A stretch of 10,266 nt of DNA. Origin: Lentisphaeria bacterium UBA1829 (GTDB lineage: Bacteria > Verrucomicrobiota > Lentisphaeria > Victivallales > UBA1829). Positions 1 to 6,073 of the stretch are shown here, one piece after another. The position numbers and the translations under genes were made by a program. Each line of letters begins with the position of its first letter. Position 1 is the first letter of the stretch. The stretch spans positions 9,305 to 19,570 of the forward strand of contig DDJH01000198.1 of the NCBI GenBank assembly GCA_002338895.1, written 5' to 3'. The notes below the pieces were generated by a model that did no database searches, had not been told where the DNA came from, and saw only the letters and a program-made list of their open reading frames with translations.

Positions 1-157
1 AGCCGTCGCCGTCTTCATGATTGCGGAAGGAGCGGACCAGTTTGCCGTAATCGACTTTTCTGAGCCGGTTTTCGGTCGTGAGGCGGATTGCTTTCCCGAG
101 CCGGCCGTGCAGAGTGACGGAGCCGGCGGGAAATGCGGAAAGAATGTCGTTGTTCAT
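1..157 (-). CDS. N-terminal fragment, GH127-like (beta-L-arabinofuranosidase-type) protein
   Basis: Only the first 52 codons are in the window; the gene continues past base 1. The start ATG (155-157 on the complement) has an AAGGA Shine-Dalgarno (166-170) eight bases upstream. The visible protein begins MNNDILSAFPAG, then has a G-R-L-G-K-A-I segment (about residues 18-24) followed by T-E-N-R-L-R-K-V-D-Y and a short R-S-F-R-N-H stretch. This 'GxLGxxIxxxxxNRLLxxDxxxLxxPF' pattern is what I associate with the N-terminus of GH127/DUF1680 proteins, which include beta-L-arabinofuranosidases acting on plant arabinans and glycoproteins. It lies downstream of, and in the same direction as, the GH36-like gene, so the two are probably co-transcribed and divergent from the LacI gene. 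No signal peptide is visible, suggesting a cytoplasmic enzyme. The family call rests on a short stretch and could be wrong; that this is a real gene start is more certain. Confidence 0.6.
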   Translation of the reverse strand, partial: MNNDILSAFPAGSVTLHGRLGKAIRLTTENRLRKVDYGKLVRSFRNHEDGDG

Positions 158-204
158 GCGTTCAGTCCTTGCTGTTCATTTCAAAAAGGGGATCGTGTAC
201 AGAT

Positions 205-221
205 CGTTCCGGTGCGGAACG
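205..221. repeat. Perfect 7-3-7 inverted repeat in the gap between the two glycosidase genes
   Basis: CGTTCCG, GTG, CGGAACG: seven-base arms around a three-base centre, about 50 bases before the start of the GH127-like gene. It could form a small hairpin in the mRNA between the two co-directional genes, or be a protein-binding dyad. No T-run follows on the minus strand, so it does not look like a terminator. The rest of 158-340 shows no promoter I can defend and one doubtful small frame, described in the findings. Confidence 0.4.
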
Positions 222-340
222 TCTCCTCCTGCCGCCGGGCGTCCGGGAAAGGCGGAATGTTTTCCCTGCGCCGATCTTCCGAATCCTTTCTTTTCCCGGA
301 GAACCGGAGCGGAAGACCGGACGGCGGAGGAAGTTCCGTT

Positions 341-1978
341 TCATCCGTTTCTGTTCGGCGTGCTGTGCGAGCGGTGAAGATTGCGCCGGACCAGAGGAAT
401 CAGGATGTCCAGAAGTTCCGCATCCTCCAGATCCTCTTCGTTGACATACAGCGAGACCGAGCCCAGAGATTCCATCTCCCGGAAGAAATCGTATCCTCCG
501 CGATAGGAGAACAGCCCGTATGAGACATGGTCGGGATCAATCGGCAGTCCGTATCCGACGGCTTTGGCAATCCGGGCACGGATCCGCATCTCCTCCAGTC
601 CATGTTCCGGCAGAGCCGTGAAGTCGTTCAGACGGATCATCGTCTGCCACGGCGTGAAATACGGATTCAGACTCTGGCAGAGGATCTGCGCATCGGGTTT
701 GACCGCCGTCATCGCCTCGTACACCAACCGGAAGCGCTCCCGGATGAACCCGACTCCGCAGACGGAGCACTGACCCGGAACTTTCGGAACCAGAGCGGTG
801 AAATCATATTTGATTCCGTCGGCATTGAAGCATCCCGGATCGTCGGAGAGAAGGCGGTGCGCATCTTCCCGGAGGCGGTTTCGCCATGCGGGGGAATCCG
901 GATTCTGCATGTTTCCGTCGAGCTTCTCCTCTTCCGGCAGTCCGGACGCATAGGTGCAGAGCCAGAGCAGAACACGCCGTCCCTCCGCATGGCGCCGGTC
1001 GATGAACGCCCGGAGATCCGGCCACTTCCGCGGATCGCTTTTCCAGATCCCGTGCGTTTTCGGATCACCCCAGAAGTCGTCCAGAATCAGAATGTCGAAA
1101 TCGAGCCCTTTGGATTCGAGCTGGCGGATCATGGATTCATACCGCTCCTCCGTGCAGAGATCCTGACGGCTCTTCTGAAGCCGCCAGCCGCACAGCGCCA
1201 CTCCGGTGTGCCATGCCGGATTCTTCCGGAGAGACGGCCGGAAGCGCCCCGTGCTCACGATTGTCTCCGCGTGGCGCGTGAAGATTTCGAATTCGTCCGC
1301 CAGATCGAATCGCAGGACCAGAGCGGGGACCGAAAGGGTGCGGCACGGTGCTTTGTACCCTTTGTAACCGACATTCCAGCAGAAATCGTGTCCGCTTCCC
1401 GGCAGGGAGTCAAATTCATAGAAATCGAATTCATGATCTTCCGGCTCCAGTTCGAATCCCATCCAGCGTCCGTTTTCCTGACGGGCGGAGAAGCACCAGG
1501 GCGCCGGAGACATCAGGCCGGGGGAGAGCTGGACAGGTTCTTCCCGTCGCAGATAGTGTCCGATCGGAAGGGTCCGGTCCGGCCACGAGGGCGTAAAGAG
1601 CCGGTCGCTGAACAGTTTCGAGCCGCGCCCCAGATAGAAGTTGTCCGGAAGAAAGACCTCGCCTCCCGTCCGCTCCGCTTTGAATTCAATCCGGTCGGAA
1701 TAGAACGTCAGAGTGGTCCGGATCGAATTTTCGCATCGGAAGACCAGTTCCATTTTTTCTCTTTCGCCGCAGCATTCCTCCGGTTCCTGTTCGAGAACAA
1801 AGCGCCCCGGCGCAAGCTCCGTCCCCGCGTCCGGGGAGAGAAGCAGATCCGCATACGGGGAGCCTTTCGCAAAACAGCGCAGAATCCCGTCCCGGCTTCG
1901 AAGAAGACAGGTGTAGCTTTCCGTATGCAAATCCATCGTTCCGTGGTCCCGGTGATAACAGCAGGTAAATGACCTCAT
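341..1978 (-). CDS. Glycoside hydrolase, GH36/GH31-like TIM-barrel (alpha-galactosidase superfamily)
   Basis: A 545-residue protein with a beta-rich N-terminal half (about 1-245) and a TIM-barrel half (about 255-510). Barrel landmarks match clan GH-D/GH31-type retaining glycosidases: D-I-L-I-L-D-D-F-W around 295-303, W-K-S-D-P-R-K-W-P-D at 312-321 (the 'D..KFPD' motif), H330-x-x-G-x-x-V-x-L-W, then G-I-K-Y-D-F with D392 as probable nucleophile, and R-L-N-D with D452 as candidate acid/base. It would release an alpha-linked sugar, perhaps alpha-galactose, from an oligosaccharide; the exact specificity is not readable. No signal peptide is seen, so it is probably cytoplasmic. The start at 1978 is preferred over an internal ATG at 1936 because GGAAAGGGA sits seven bases upstream. 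A strong promoter lies at 2038-2066. It is divergent from lacI and upstream of the GH127-like gene, which suggests a LacI-controlled catabolic operon. The N-terminal half is too divergent for me to name a GH family with certainty. Confidence 0.8.
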   Translation of the reverse strand: MRSFTCCYHRDHGTMDLHTESYTCLLRSRDGILRCFAKGSPYADLLLSPDAGTELAPGRFVLEQEPEECCGEREKMELVFRCENSIRTTLTFYSDRIEFKAERTGGEVFLPDNFYLGRGSKLFSDRLFTPSWPDRTLPIGHYLRREEPVQLSPGLMSPAPWCFSARQENGRWMGFELEPEDHEFDFYEFDSLPGSGHDFCWNVGYKGYKAPCRTLSVPALVLRFDLADEFEIFTRHAETIVSTGRFRPSLRKNPAWHTGVALCGWRLQKSRQDLCTEERYESMIRQLESKGLDFDILILDDFWGDPKTHGIWKSDPRKWPDLRAFIDRRHAEGRRVLLWLCTYASGLPEEEKLDGNMQNPDSPAWRNRLREDAHRLLSDDPGCFNADGIKYDFTALVPKVPGQCSVCGVGFIRERFRLVYEAMTAVKPDAQILCQSLNPYFTPWQTMIRLNDFTALPEHGLEEMRIRARIAKAVGYGLPIDPDHVSYGLFSYRGGYDFFREMESLGSVSLYVNEEDLEDAELLDILIPLVRRNLHRSHSTPNRNG

Positions 1979-2037
1979 GAAAAATTCCCTTTCCTGAAAA
2001 ATTCGATTCCTTCCCGAGCTGTTCTTTATATTATAAT

Positions 2038-2066
2038 ATTATACAGGATCCATCGCCATCCGGCAA
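2038..2066 (-). promoter_or_regulatory. Sigma70-type promoter of the glycosidase operon
   Basis: Reading the minus strand, TTGCCG (2061-2066) and a perfect TATAAT (2038-2043) are separated by 17 bases. Transcription would start near 2031, leaving about 50 bases of leader before the ATG at 1978. The -10 lies in a perfect 12 bp palindrome, TATAATATTATA (2032-2043), and a second minus-strand TATAAT occurs at 2030-2035. The palindrome may simply be AT-rich promoter sequence or may be a repressor target. Confidence 0.6.
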
Positions 2067-2108
2067 GAGCGGATCTCCGAAAAGAACTGAAACAAAATGA
2101 ACAATGAC

Positions 2109-2137
2109 TTGACAGAGCAAAGAGATGGTGGCATTGT
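2109..2137 (+). promoter_or_regulatory. Probable lacI promoter with overlapping inverted repeat
   Basis: A perfect -35, TTGACA (2109-2114), is followed 17 bases on by a weak -10, CATTGT (2132-2137). The start would be near 2144, giving a leader of about 20 bases that still contains the Shine-Dalgarno AAGGAG (2148-2153). ACAATG (2101-2106) and CATTGT (2132-2137) form an inverted pair that brackets the -35 and covers the -10, as an autoregulatory operator might. The -35 is convincing; the -10 and the operator idea are weak. Confidence 0.4.
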
Positions 2138-2162
2138 ATCTTTCCGGAAGGAGAATCGATCG

Positions 2163-3122
2163 ATGACTCGGAAAGTTACAATGGAGGATCTTGCCCGGGA
2201 GGCGGGATGTTCGCGTCCGCAGGTGTCGCGCGCGTTCAACGGCAAGGCGAATGTCGCTCCGGAGGTCCGCGCCCGGATTCTGGAGGCCGCCGCAAAACTC
2301 AACTACCGGAATACGGCAAACCGGCACCGGATCCGCATTGCCGTCATATCCAACGGAGTCGGAGGAAGTTACACCCAGCGGATTCTGGATGCTCTGATGA
2401 AAAGCGCTCTTCGGCGAAACTGGATTTTCCAGATCGTCCCGGAGCAGAATCTGGAGCAGATTTCTCCATATTTTTACGATGGAGCCGTTTCTCTGATCTA
2501 CAATCAGGTCTGGGCGCGGAAGTGGGTGGAGGAGCGTTCCATTCCGCTGGTCATGGTCAACAGCTACGGGACCGCGTTCGACCGGATCTGCTCCGTGGAT
2601 CCGGATCCTCTCCAGGGAAGCCGGATCGTGCTCCGCCATCTGAAAAGACTGGGACACCGGAAAATCGCACGGGTCCATTTTGTCGGCGAAATGCAGACAA
2701 CCTACCGTCGCGGAGAGAAAGAGTTCCTGCAGGCTGCCGCACAGCTGAATCTGGGGGATTCCGTCCGCAATTTCCAGTTCTCCTCCCCGTCGACTCTGAA
2801 CGATGCCCTCCGTTCCGTCCTTGCCGAAAAATTCACCGCCATTTACATGATTCATCAGAATCTGGCTCTTCCCGCCGCCGCTGCGATTCAGCAGACGGGG
2901 TGCCGTATCCCGGAAGAGTGTTCCCTGATCACCTATGAACTTCCCGGAATCTCCGAGTACCTGACTCCACCCCATACGACCGTGGATTTCGATTATGAGA
3001 CGATCGCAAACCGCGCTCTGGACGAGCTTCGTCTGCGGATGCTCGGCAAAGGGACCGACGGCGGATCCATCCGGATTCCGAATTTCCTGATCATCCGCTC
3101 TTCGACCGGCCCCTGCCGATAA
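2163..3122 (+). CDS. LacI-family transcriptional regulator
   Basis: A 319-residue repressor-type regulator. Residues 4-25 form the LacI helix-turn-helix (V-T-M-E-D-L-A-R-E-A-G, then S-R-P-Q-V-S-R-A-F-N-G), and residues 56-319 form the periplasmic-binding-protein-like sugar-sensing domain ending in the usual R-S-S-T motif. The start at 2163 is chosen because AAGGAG sits nine bases upstream and the protein then begins at the family's usual point; an in-frame ATG at 2097 would add 22 unlikely residues and lies upstream of the promoter. Two oddities: the second-helix positions that usually read the operator are Arg-Pro instead of the common Tyr-Gln or Thr-Thr, and the hinge helix after L-N-Y is shortened and degenerate (R-N-T-A-N-R-H-R runs straight into the first core strand). 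It is divergent from the GH36-like gene and is its probable regulator, with an unidentified sugar as effector. Confidence 0.93.
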   Translation: MTRKVTMEDLAREAGCSRPQVSRAFNGKANVAPEVRARILEAAAKLNYRNTANRHRIRIAVISNGVGGSYTQRILDALMKSALRRNWIFQIVPEQNLEQISPYFYDGAVSLIYNQVWARKWVEERSIPLVMVNSYGTAFDRICSVDPDPLQGSRIVLRHLKRLGHRKIARVHFVGEMQTTYRRGEKEFLQAAAQLNLGDSVRNFQFSSPSTLNDALRSVLAEKFTAIYMIHQNLALPAAAAIQQTGCRIPEECSLITYELPGISEYLTPPHTTVDFDYETIANRALDELRLRMLGKGTDGGSIRIPNFLIIRSSTGPCR

Positions 3123-3135
3123 CCCATCCCTGCAG

Positions 3136-3495
3136 TCACTGAACCGGGGCGCCGAACCGGTTTTCTTCCAGATCGCCGGGCAGAATGTACAGAATCAGCA
3201 GAATGATCGCTCCGAGACACGGAAGAAGATAGAGCAGCTGCAGCCATCCGCTGAGATTCCGGTCATGAAGACGGCGGGCTCCTACACTGAGACACGGAAG
3301 AAGAACCGCAAGACTGTACAACCCTCCCAGAATCCGCACGCCGATGATGGCGTCAACAATCCCCAGAATGAGGGAGATGATGAAGTTGAACAGGAAAAAG
3401 TACCAGAACTCTTTCCGTCCCGCCCGTCCTTCAAAGCAGATGTACTTGTTCCTGAAGATGTCCGCCGCGTTGCTGATCAGTGTTCTCTGTTCCAT
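3136..3495 (-). CDS. DUF805 family small membrane protein (YhaH-like)
   Basis: A 119-residue integral membrane protein typical in size for DUF805. Signatures are F-E-G-R-A-G-R-K-E-F-W at 21-31, A-R-R-L-H-D-R-N-L-S-G-W at 73-84, and a C-terminal P-G-D-x-x-x-N-R-F-G. Three or four hydrophobic stretches are visible (about 31-51, 54-72 and 83-105). The molecular function of the family is unknown and nothing here adds to it. The start at 3495 has an AGAGG Shine-Dalgarno about eight bases upstream. It follows the DeoR gene in the same direction after 156 bases, with its own possible promoter at 3568-3595, and converges on lacI with 13 bases between the stop codons. Its placement between two regulators looks incidental rather than functional. 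Confidence 0.93.
   Translation of the reverse strand: MEQRTLISNAADIFRNKYICFEGRAGRKEFWYFFLFNFIISLILGIVDAIIGVRILGGLYSLAVLLPCLSVGARRLHDRNLSGWLQLLYLLPCLGAIILLILYILPGDLEENRFGAPVQ
3141..3166 (+). terminator. Possible Rho-independent terminator of lacI
   Basis: AACCGG (3142-3147), a nine-base loop, CCGGTT (3157-3162) and then TTCTT form a GC-rich hairpin with a T-rich tail starting 19 bases after the lacI stop. It lies inside the last codons of the convergent DUF805 gene, which starts its overlap-free end only 13 bases away. The stem is short and the T-run is imperfect, so this is tentative. Confidence 0.4.
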
Positions 3496-3535
3496 GGCTG
3501 TTTCCTCTCTGTTCGATGTTTTGAATTGTTTTGAG

Positions 3536-3554
3536 CCGATCTTTGCAAAGTCGG
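3536..3554. repeat. Nested dyad in the DUF805 leader
   Basis: CCGA, T, CTTTGCAAAG, TCGG. The 10 bp core (3541-3550) is a perfect palindrome and the outer CCGA/TCGG arms continue it with a single unpaired T. It could be an operator downstream of the proposed promoter or a hairpin in the leader. The plus-strand copy is followed by TCTTTT, but no plus-strand gene ends here, so a terminator role is unlikely. Confidence 0.4.
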
Positions 3555-3567
3555 TCTTTTCAGAACT

Positions 3568-3595
3568 AATCTATGTCCTCTGGAGCGTTTTTCAA
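3568..3595 (-). promoter_or_regulatory. Possible promoter of the DUF805 gene
   Basis: On the minus strand TTGAAA (3590-3595) and TAGATT (3568-3573) are 16 bases apart. The start would be near 3561, so the leader would include the dyad at 3536-3554. The match is moderate (about four or five of six in each box). Confidence 0.35.
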
Positions 3596-3651
3596 GTCTC
3601 TCCGGAGCTTTGCGGAACTTTTTTACGGATTTCTGAGAGAGAAAAGACGGA

Positions 3652-4374
3652 TCAGTCACTGAGAATGCGGTCGAAATCCGCGCGCGTTCCGAGCCGGAAG
3701 AGCCCGGAGCGGTTGAATTTGCTGCGGTCGGCCAGAAGATACCGTTTCTTCGCCACCTCCAGAACCTTCAGAAGCAAAGTCGAGTGATACTCGTGGTTGG
3801 TCGTGACCAGATCGCCGTCGATTCCGAACGCGGAGATGAAGGCTTTGGAGATCGAGAGCCTCTCCAGTTCCCGGATTGCCGCCTGTCCGAGAAACGCATT
3901 CAGCTGAAGGTCAAACGTCCCTCCCAGCGAAATGAGAACATAATGCGGCGGAAATTTGTGAAAATTCTGGATGATCATCGCGGAATTCGTCACAATCGTC
4001 AGATTGGAAAACGAGGATTCCAGAAGGCGTTCCGCCAGAAAGAACACCGTTGTCGACGAGTCCAGAAACACGATGTCCCCTTCCGAAATTTCGCGCATCG
4101 CCAGTTCGGAAATCCGGTGCTTGTGCTTCTGGTTCCAGTTGATGCGCTCCTGAAAGGTGGAGGAAAGAACGGTCATCTTGTCCGTTGCCTCCACCGGATC
4201 GATATAGGCGACGCCCCCGTGGACCTTTCGCGCCTGATTGTTCCGCACCAGACTGGCGATATCCCGGTGAATGGTCGCCGGTGAGACTCCGAAATGCTCC
4301 ATCAGCTCGTTGACCGAACAGTATTTCTTCTGTTTCAGATAGTCGATGATGGCAAAGGTTCTCAAATTCTTCAT
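3652..4374 (-). CDS. DeoR-family transcriptional regulator of sugar metabolism
   Basis: A 240-residue regulator of normal family length. The N-terminal winged helix (about 1-60) includes Y-C-S-V-N-E-L-M-E-H-F-G-V-S-P-A-T-I-H-R-D-I (18-39) and the wing signature R-K-V-H-G-G-V. The C-terminal domain is the DeoR sugar-phosphate sensor, related to ribose-5-phosphate isomerase, with F-L-D-S-S-T-T corresponding to the usual D-x-G-T-T, N-S-A, G-G-T-F-D and a final A-D-R-S-K-F near the C-terminus. The start at 4374 is preferred to an ATG at 4389 because GAGGGA lies seven bases upstream of it, while the earlier ATG has no ribosome site. Four AATGAGA repeats lie upstream (4431-4488), suggesting autoregulation. 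The gene lies downstream of the ADP-ribosylglycohydrolase-like gene on the same strand and may respond to a phosphorylated sugar from that pathway; the target sugar is not readable. Confidence 0.94.
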   Translation of the reverse strand: MKNLRTFAIIDYLKQKKYCSVNELMEHFGVSPATIHRDIASLVRNNQARKVHGGVAYIDPVEATDKMTVLSSTFQERINWNQKHKHRISELAMREISEGDIVFLDSSTTVFFLAERLLESSFSNLTIVTNSAMIIQNFHKFPPHYVLISLGGTFDLQLNAFLGQAAIRELERLSISKAFISAFGIDGDLVTTNHEYHSTLLLKVLEVAKKRYLLADRSKFNRSGLFRLGTRADFDRILSD

Positions 4375-4404
4375 ATCCGGTTCCCTCATTCATTTGGCAG
4401 GGAT

Positions 4405-4432
4405 ACTATATCCCGGAATCCCCGTTCTGCAA
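4405..4432 (-). promoter_or_regulatory. Probable deoR promoter with dyad over the -10
   Basis: On the minus strand a good -10, TATAGT (4405-4410), is preceded after 16 bases by a weak -35, TTGCAG (4427-4432). The -10 sits at the centre of a perfect 6-3-6 inverted repeat, GGGATACTATATCCC (4400-4414). The first AATGAGA repeat (4431-4437) overlaps the -35. A regulator bound at either element would block transcription. Confidence 0.42.
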
Positions 4433-4488
4433 TGAGAAAAAAATGAGAATTTTGAAAAAAATGAGAGATTCCGTTCAGAAAAATGAGA
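4431..4488. repeat. Four direct AATGAGA repeats, candidate DeoR operator
   Basis: Identical AATGAGA heptamers start at 4431, 4442, 4460 and 4482, mostly preceded by runs of A and, for the first and last, by CCGTTC (4422-4427 and 4471-4476). Start-to-start spacings are 11, 18 and 22 bases. Operators of DeoR-family proteins are often arrays of short direct repeats next to the regulator's own promoter, so this is the natural target of the adjacent gene product. A reversed CTCATT copy occurs at 4385-4390 near the ribosome site. Confidence 0.55.
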
Positions 4489-4490
4489 AA

Positions 4491-4527
4491 TCCGCATCCG
4501 ATAAGCTAGAATTCTTCCAGATGCGGA
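4491..4527 (-). terminator. Probable terminator of the ADP-ribosylglycohydrolase-like gene
   Basis: TCCGCATC (4491-4498) and GATGCGGA (4520-4527) form a perfect eight-base stem around a 21-base loop. Reading the minus strand the stem is followed by TTTCTCATTTTT. It lies 35 bases after the stop codon at 4562. A smaller hairpin, ACAGG-ACAA-CCTGT (4539-4552), sits between the two. The loop is long and the T-run interrupted, so termination may be partial. The tail overlaps the last AATGAGA repeat. Confidence 0.5.
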
Positions 4528-4561
4528 CTCCCTTGTTTACAGGACAACCTGTTTCAATTTC

Positions 4562-6013
4562 TCACACTTCAAACGCGTGGGGAAGCCAGTGATTGGCCGT
4601 GTCGGCGATTCCGAACACCAGTTCAGCAGATTTCATGTCCGGACTGGCCGGAGCCAGAGCAATCTGCAGGGAATGGCTTCCCTGTTCGAGTTGCAGCTCC
4701 GCAAGCTGGTTCTGCATGGCCCGGTGGAAGGCGGGGAGCATGCCGCCGCTTTCGCGTCCGAATCGGAAAACTCCGTCCACTCCGACCTGCAGATTCGCCG
4801 GTGTGCAGACCAGAAGACGGATCTTCTGCGCACGTTCCAGGTGAAACTTTATTTCCAGAACCCACATGGAATTTCCGGGAAGAGAGGTAAAGTCGATCGT
4901 GGAGCAGCTTCCCGGCAGGAGAATGTTTTCCGGATTGTCCATCGGGATCGGATGGAACTTCCGGAAGTCGGCGGCGAACCACGGGTGGAAGATGGACCGT
5001 CTGGCCGGAATGGCGTAGGCGGCCGGATCAAAGGGGGGAAGCGGGGGAACGGAGAGCGTGACGGTCTCTCGAAGCGAAAGCACCAGATTGGTGAACTTTT
5101 CGAGCGTGTCGGGCGGCCGGATTCCGGTGATCTCCGGACTGACGACAAGGGAGTGCCCGATCGGTTTCAGCCACTCCTCCGGGATCCCGGCAGGATTGAG
5201 GATTCCGAGGATGGCGCCGATGGTGGCTCCGGTGCAGTCGGCATCCTGTCCGCAGTTCACGGCAAGACAGATGCTTTTTCCAAAGTCGCCGCCGCCCAGC
5301 AGAAGGGCCATCGTGACAAACGGAAGATTCATCTTTACATCGGTGAAGTTGACGTTGCCGTATTTTTTCATGATGTTGGTCCGGACCGATTCCCATGCCG
5401 CGTCCTTGTCGCACCAGGCGACCGTGTCGCGAATGGCGCAGGCGAGGGTGGAATCCGCCGGAATGTGTTCCAGCGCCATCCGGATCAGCTCCCGCGGATC
5501 GGAGTGCGTAAAGGCCAGACTTTCGAGCGCGGCGAGGAATTGTTCGGCATAGATTCCGTTTCCGGCGTGATCGACGCACGCGTCTTCAAACGCATACTGG
5601 ACGGCGAGAGCGGGATTGCCCGGCGCAAGACAGGCCCAGAGTTCGCTGCGGATGGCGGCGCCGAGTCCGTCGGTGAACCAGTTGTCGTAGGATCCGCTGT
5701 ACGGAGCGGGGATGCCCCGTCGGAGATTGCGGATGGCCACGCCGTATTCGTCGAAGGGAAAGGCGATGCACTCCGGCCAGGCTTTTGCGAAGTTGTCCCG
5801 GCAGACGACGCCTTTCCAGTCCGTCGCCAGTTTGCAGGCCCAGAGAACCTGAAGATCGAGGTCGTCGTTCGGCATCATTGTGGTCGGGACCGGATCGTAA
5901 TAGGTGAGGTTCAGCGGACCGGCGCTTCCCTCCCACGGTTGTCCCAGAGTTCCGCCGACGGCCTTTCCGAGCCAGGCTCCCAGCACTTTTTCCCTGTATT
6001 CGCTGTTTGTCAT
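4562..6013 (-). CDS. ADP-ribosylglycohydrolase-fold protein with C-terminal beta-rich domain
   Basis: A 483-residue protein. Residues 1-315 are the all-helical ADP-ribosylglycohydrolase (DraG/ARH) fold: V-L-G-A-W-L-G-K-A-V-G-G-T-L-G-Q-P-W-E at 10-28, P-N-D-D-L-D at 48-53 where the family usually has T-D-D-T, and G-Q-D-A-D-C-T-G-A-T-I-G-A-I-L-G at 255-270 for the usual G-x-D-x-D-T. The acidic residues D50, D51, D257 and D259 suggest the dimetal site is largely kept. Residues from about 340 look like an appended beta-sandwich (alternating hydrophobic strands), not part of the basic fold. Family members cleave ADP-ribose from proteins or related ribosides, but many carbohydrate-cluster paralogues have no tested substrate, and this looks like one of those. 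The start has GGAGG nine bases upstream, plus a strong promoter and a dyad at the expected transcription start. The next gene on the strand is the DeoR regulator. Confidence 0.92.
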   Translation of the reverse strand: MTNSEYREKVLGAWLGKAVGGTLGQPWEGSAGPLNLTYYDPVPTTMMPNDDLDLQVLWACKLATDWKGVVCRDNFAKAWPECIAFPFDEYGVAIRNLRRGIPAPYSGSYDNWFTDGLGAAIRSELWACLAPGNPALAVQYAFEDACVDHAGNGIYAEQFLAALESLAFTHSDPRELIRMALEHIPADSTLACAIRDTVAWCDKDAAWESVRTNIMKKYGNVNFTDVKMNLPFVTMALLLGGGDFGKSICLAVNCGQDADCTGATIGAILGILNPAGIPEEWLKPIGHSLVVSPEITGIRPPDTLEKFTNLVLSLRETVTLSVPPLPPFDPAAYAIPARRSIFHPWFAADFRKFHPIPMDNPENILLPGSCSTIDFTSLPGNSMWVLEIKFHLERAQKIRLLVCTPANLQVGVDGVFRFGRESGGMLPAFHRAMQNQLAELQLEQGSHSLQIALAPASPDMKSAELVFGIADTANHWLPHAFEV

Positions 6014-6060
6014 ATCTGTCGTCCTCCCATCGTGTTGAAAGAGATTGGTAAACTGTATAC

Positions 6061-6073
6061 TGCAACTGTTGCA
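6061..6073. promoter_or_regulatory. 13 bp dyad operator candidate at the transcription start
   Basis: TGCAACTGTTGCA is a perfect dyad with six-base arms and a one-base centre. It touches the -10 box (6073-6078) and covers the predicted start near 6066, a classic repressor position. A GTATAC palindrome (6055-6060) adjoins it. The half-site TGCAAC resembles those of LacI- or GntR-type regulators, but I cannot assign the protein. Confidence 0.5.

Noticed and set aside
527..1972. Long plus-strand open frame (481 codons) opposite the GH36-like gene
   Set aside because: It is antisense to a gene with clear motifs, a promoter and a ribosome site, and its translation has no recognisable domain. Such frames arise from GC-rich codon bias.
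2097..2162. Upstream in-frame ATG for lacI
   Set aside because: It precedes the likely promoter, lacks a ribosome site and adds 22 residues not seen in LacI proteins; 2163 has AAGGAG nine bases upstream.
4375..4389. Longer deoR start at 4389
   Set aside because: No Shine-Dalgarno upstream, while the ATG at 4374 has GAGGGA at ideal spacing and gives the usual family N-terminus.
4539..4552. ACAGG-ACAA-CCTGT hairpin as a terminator
   Set aside because: The stem is only five pairs and no T-run follows on the minus strand; the larger hairpin at 4491-4527 is the better terminator.
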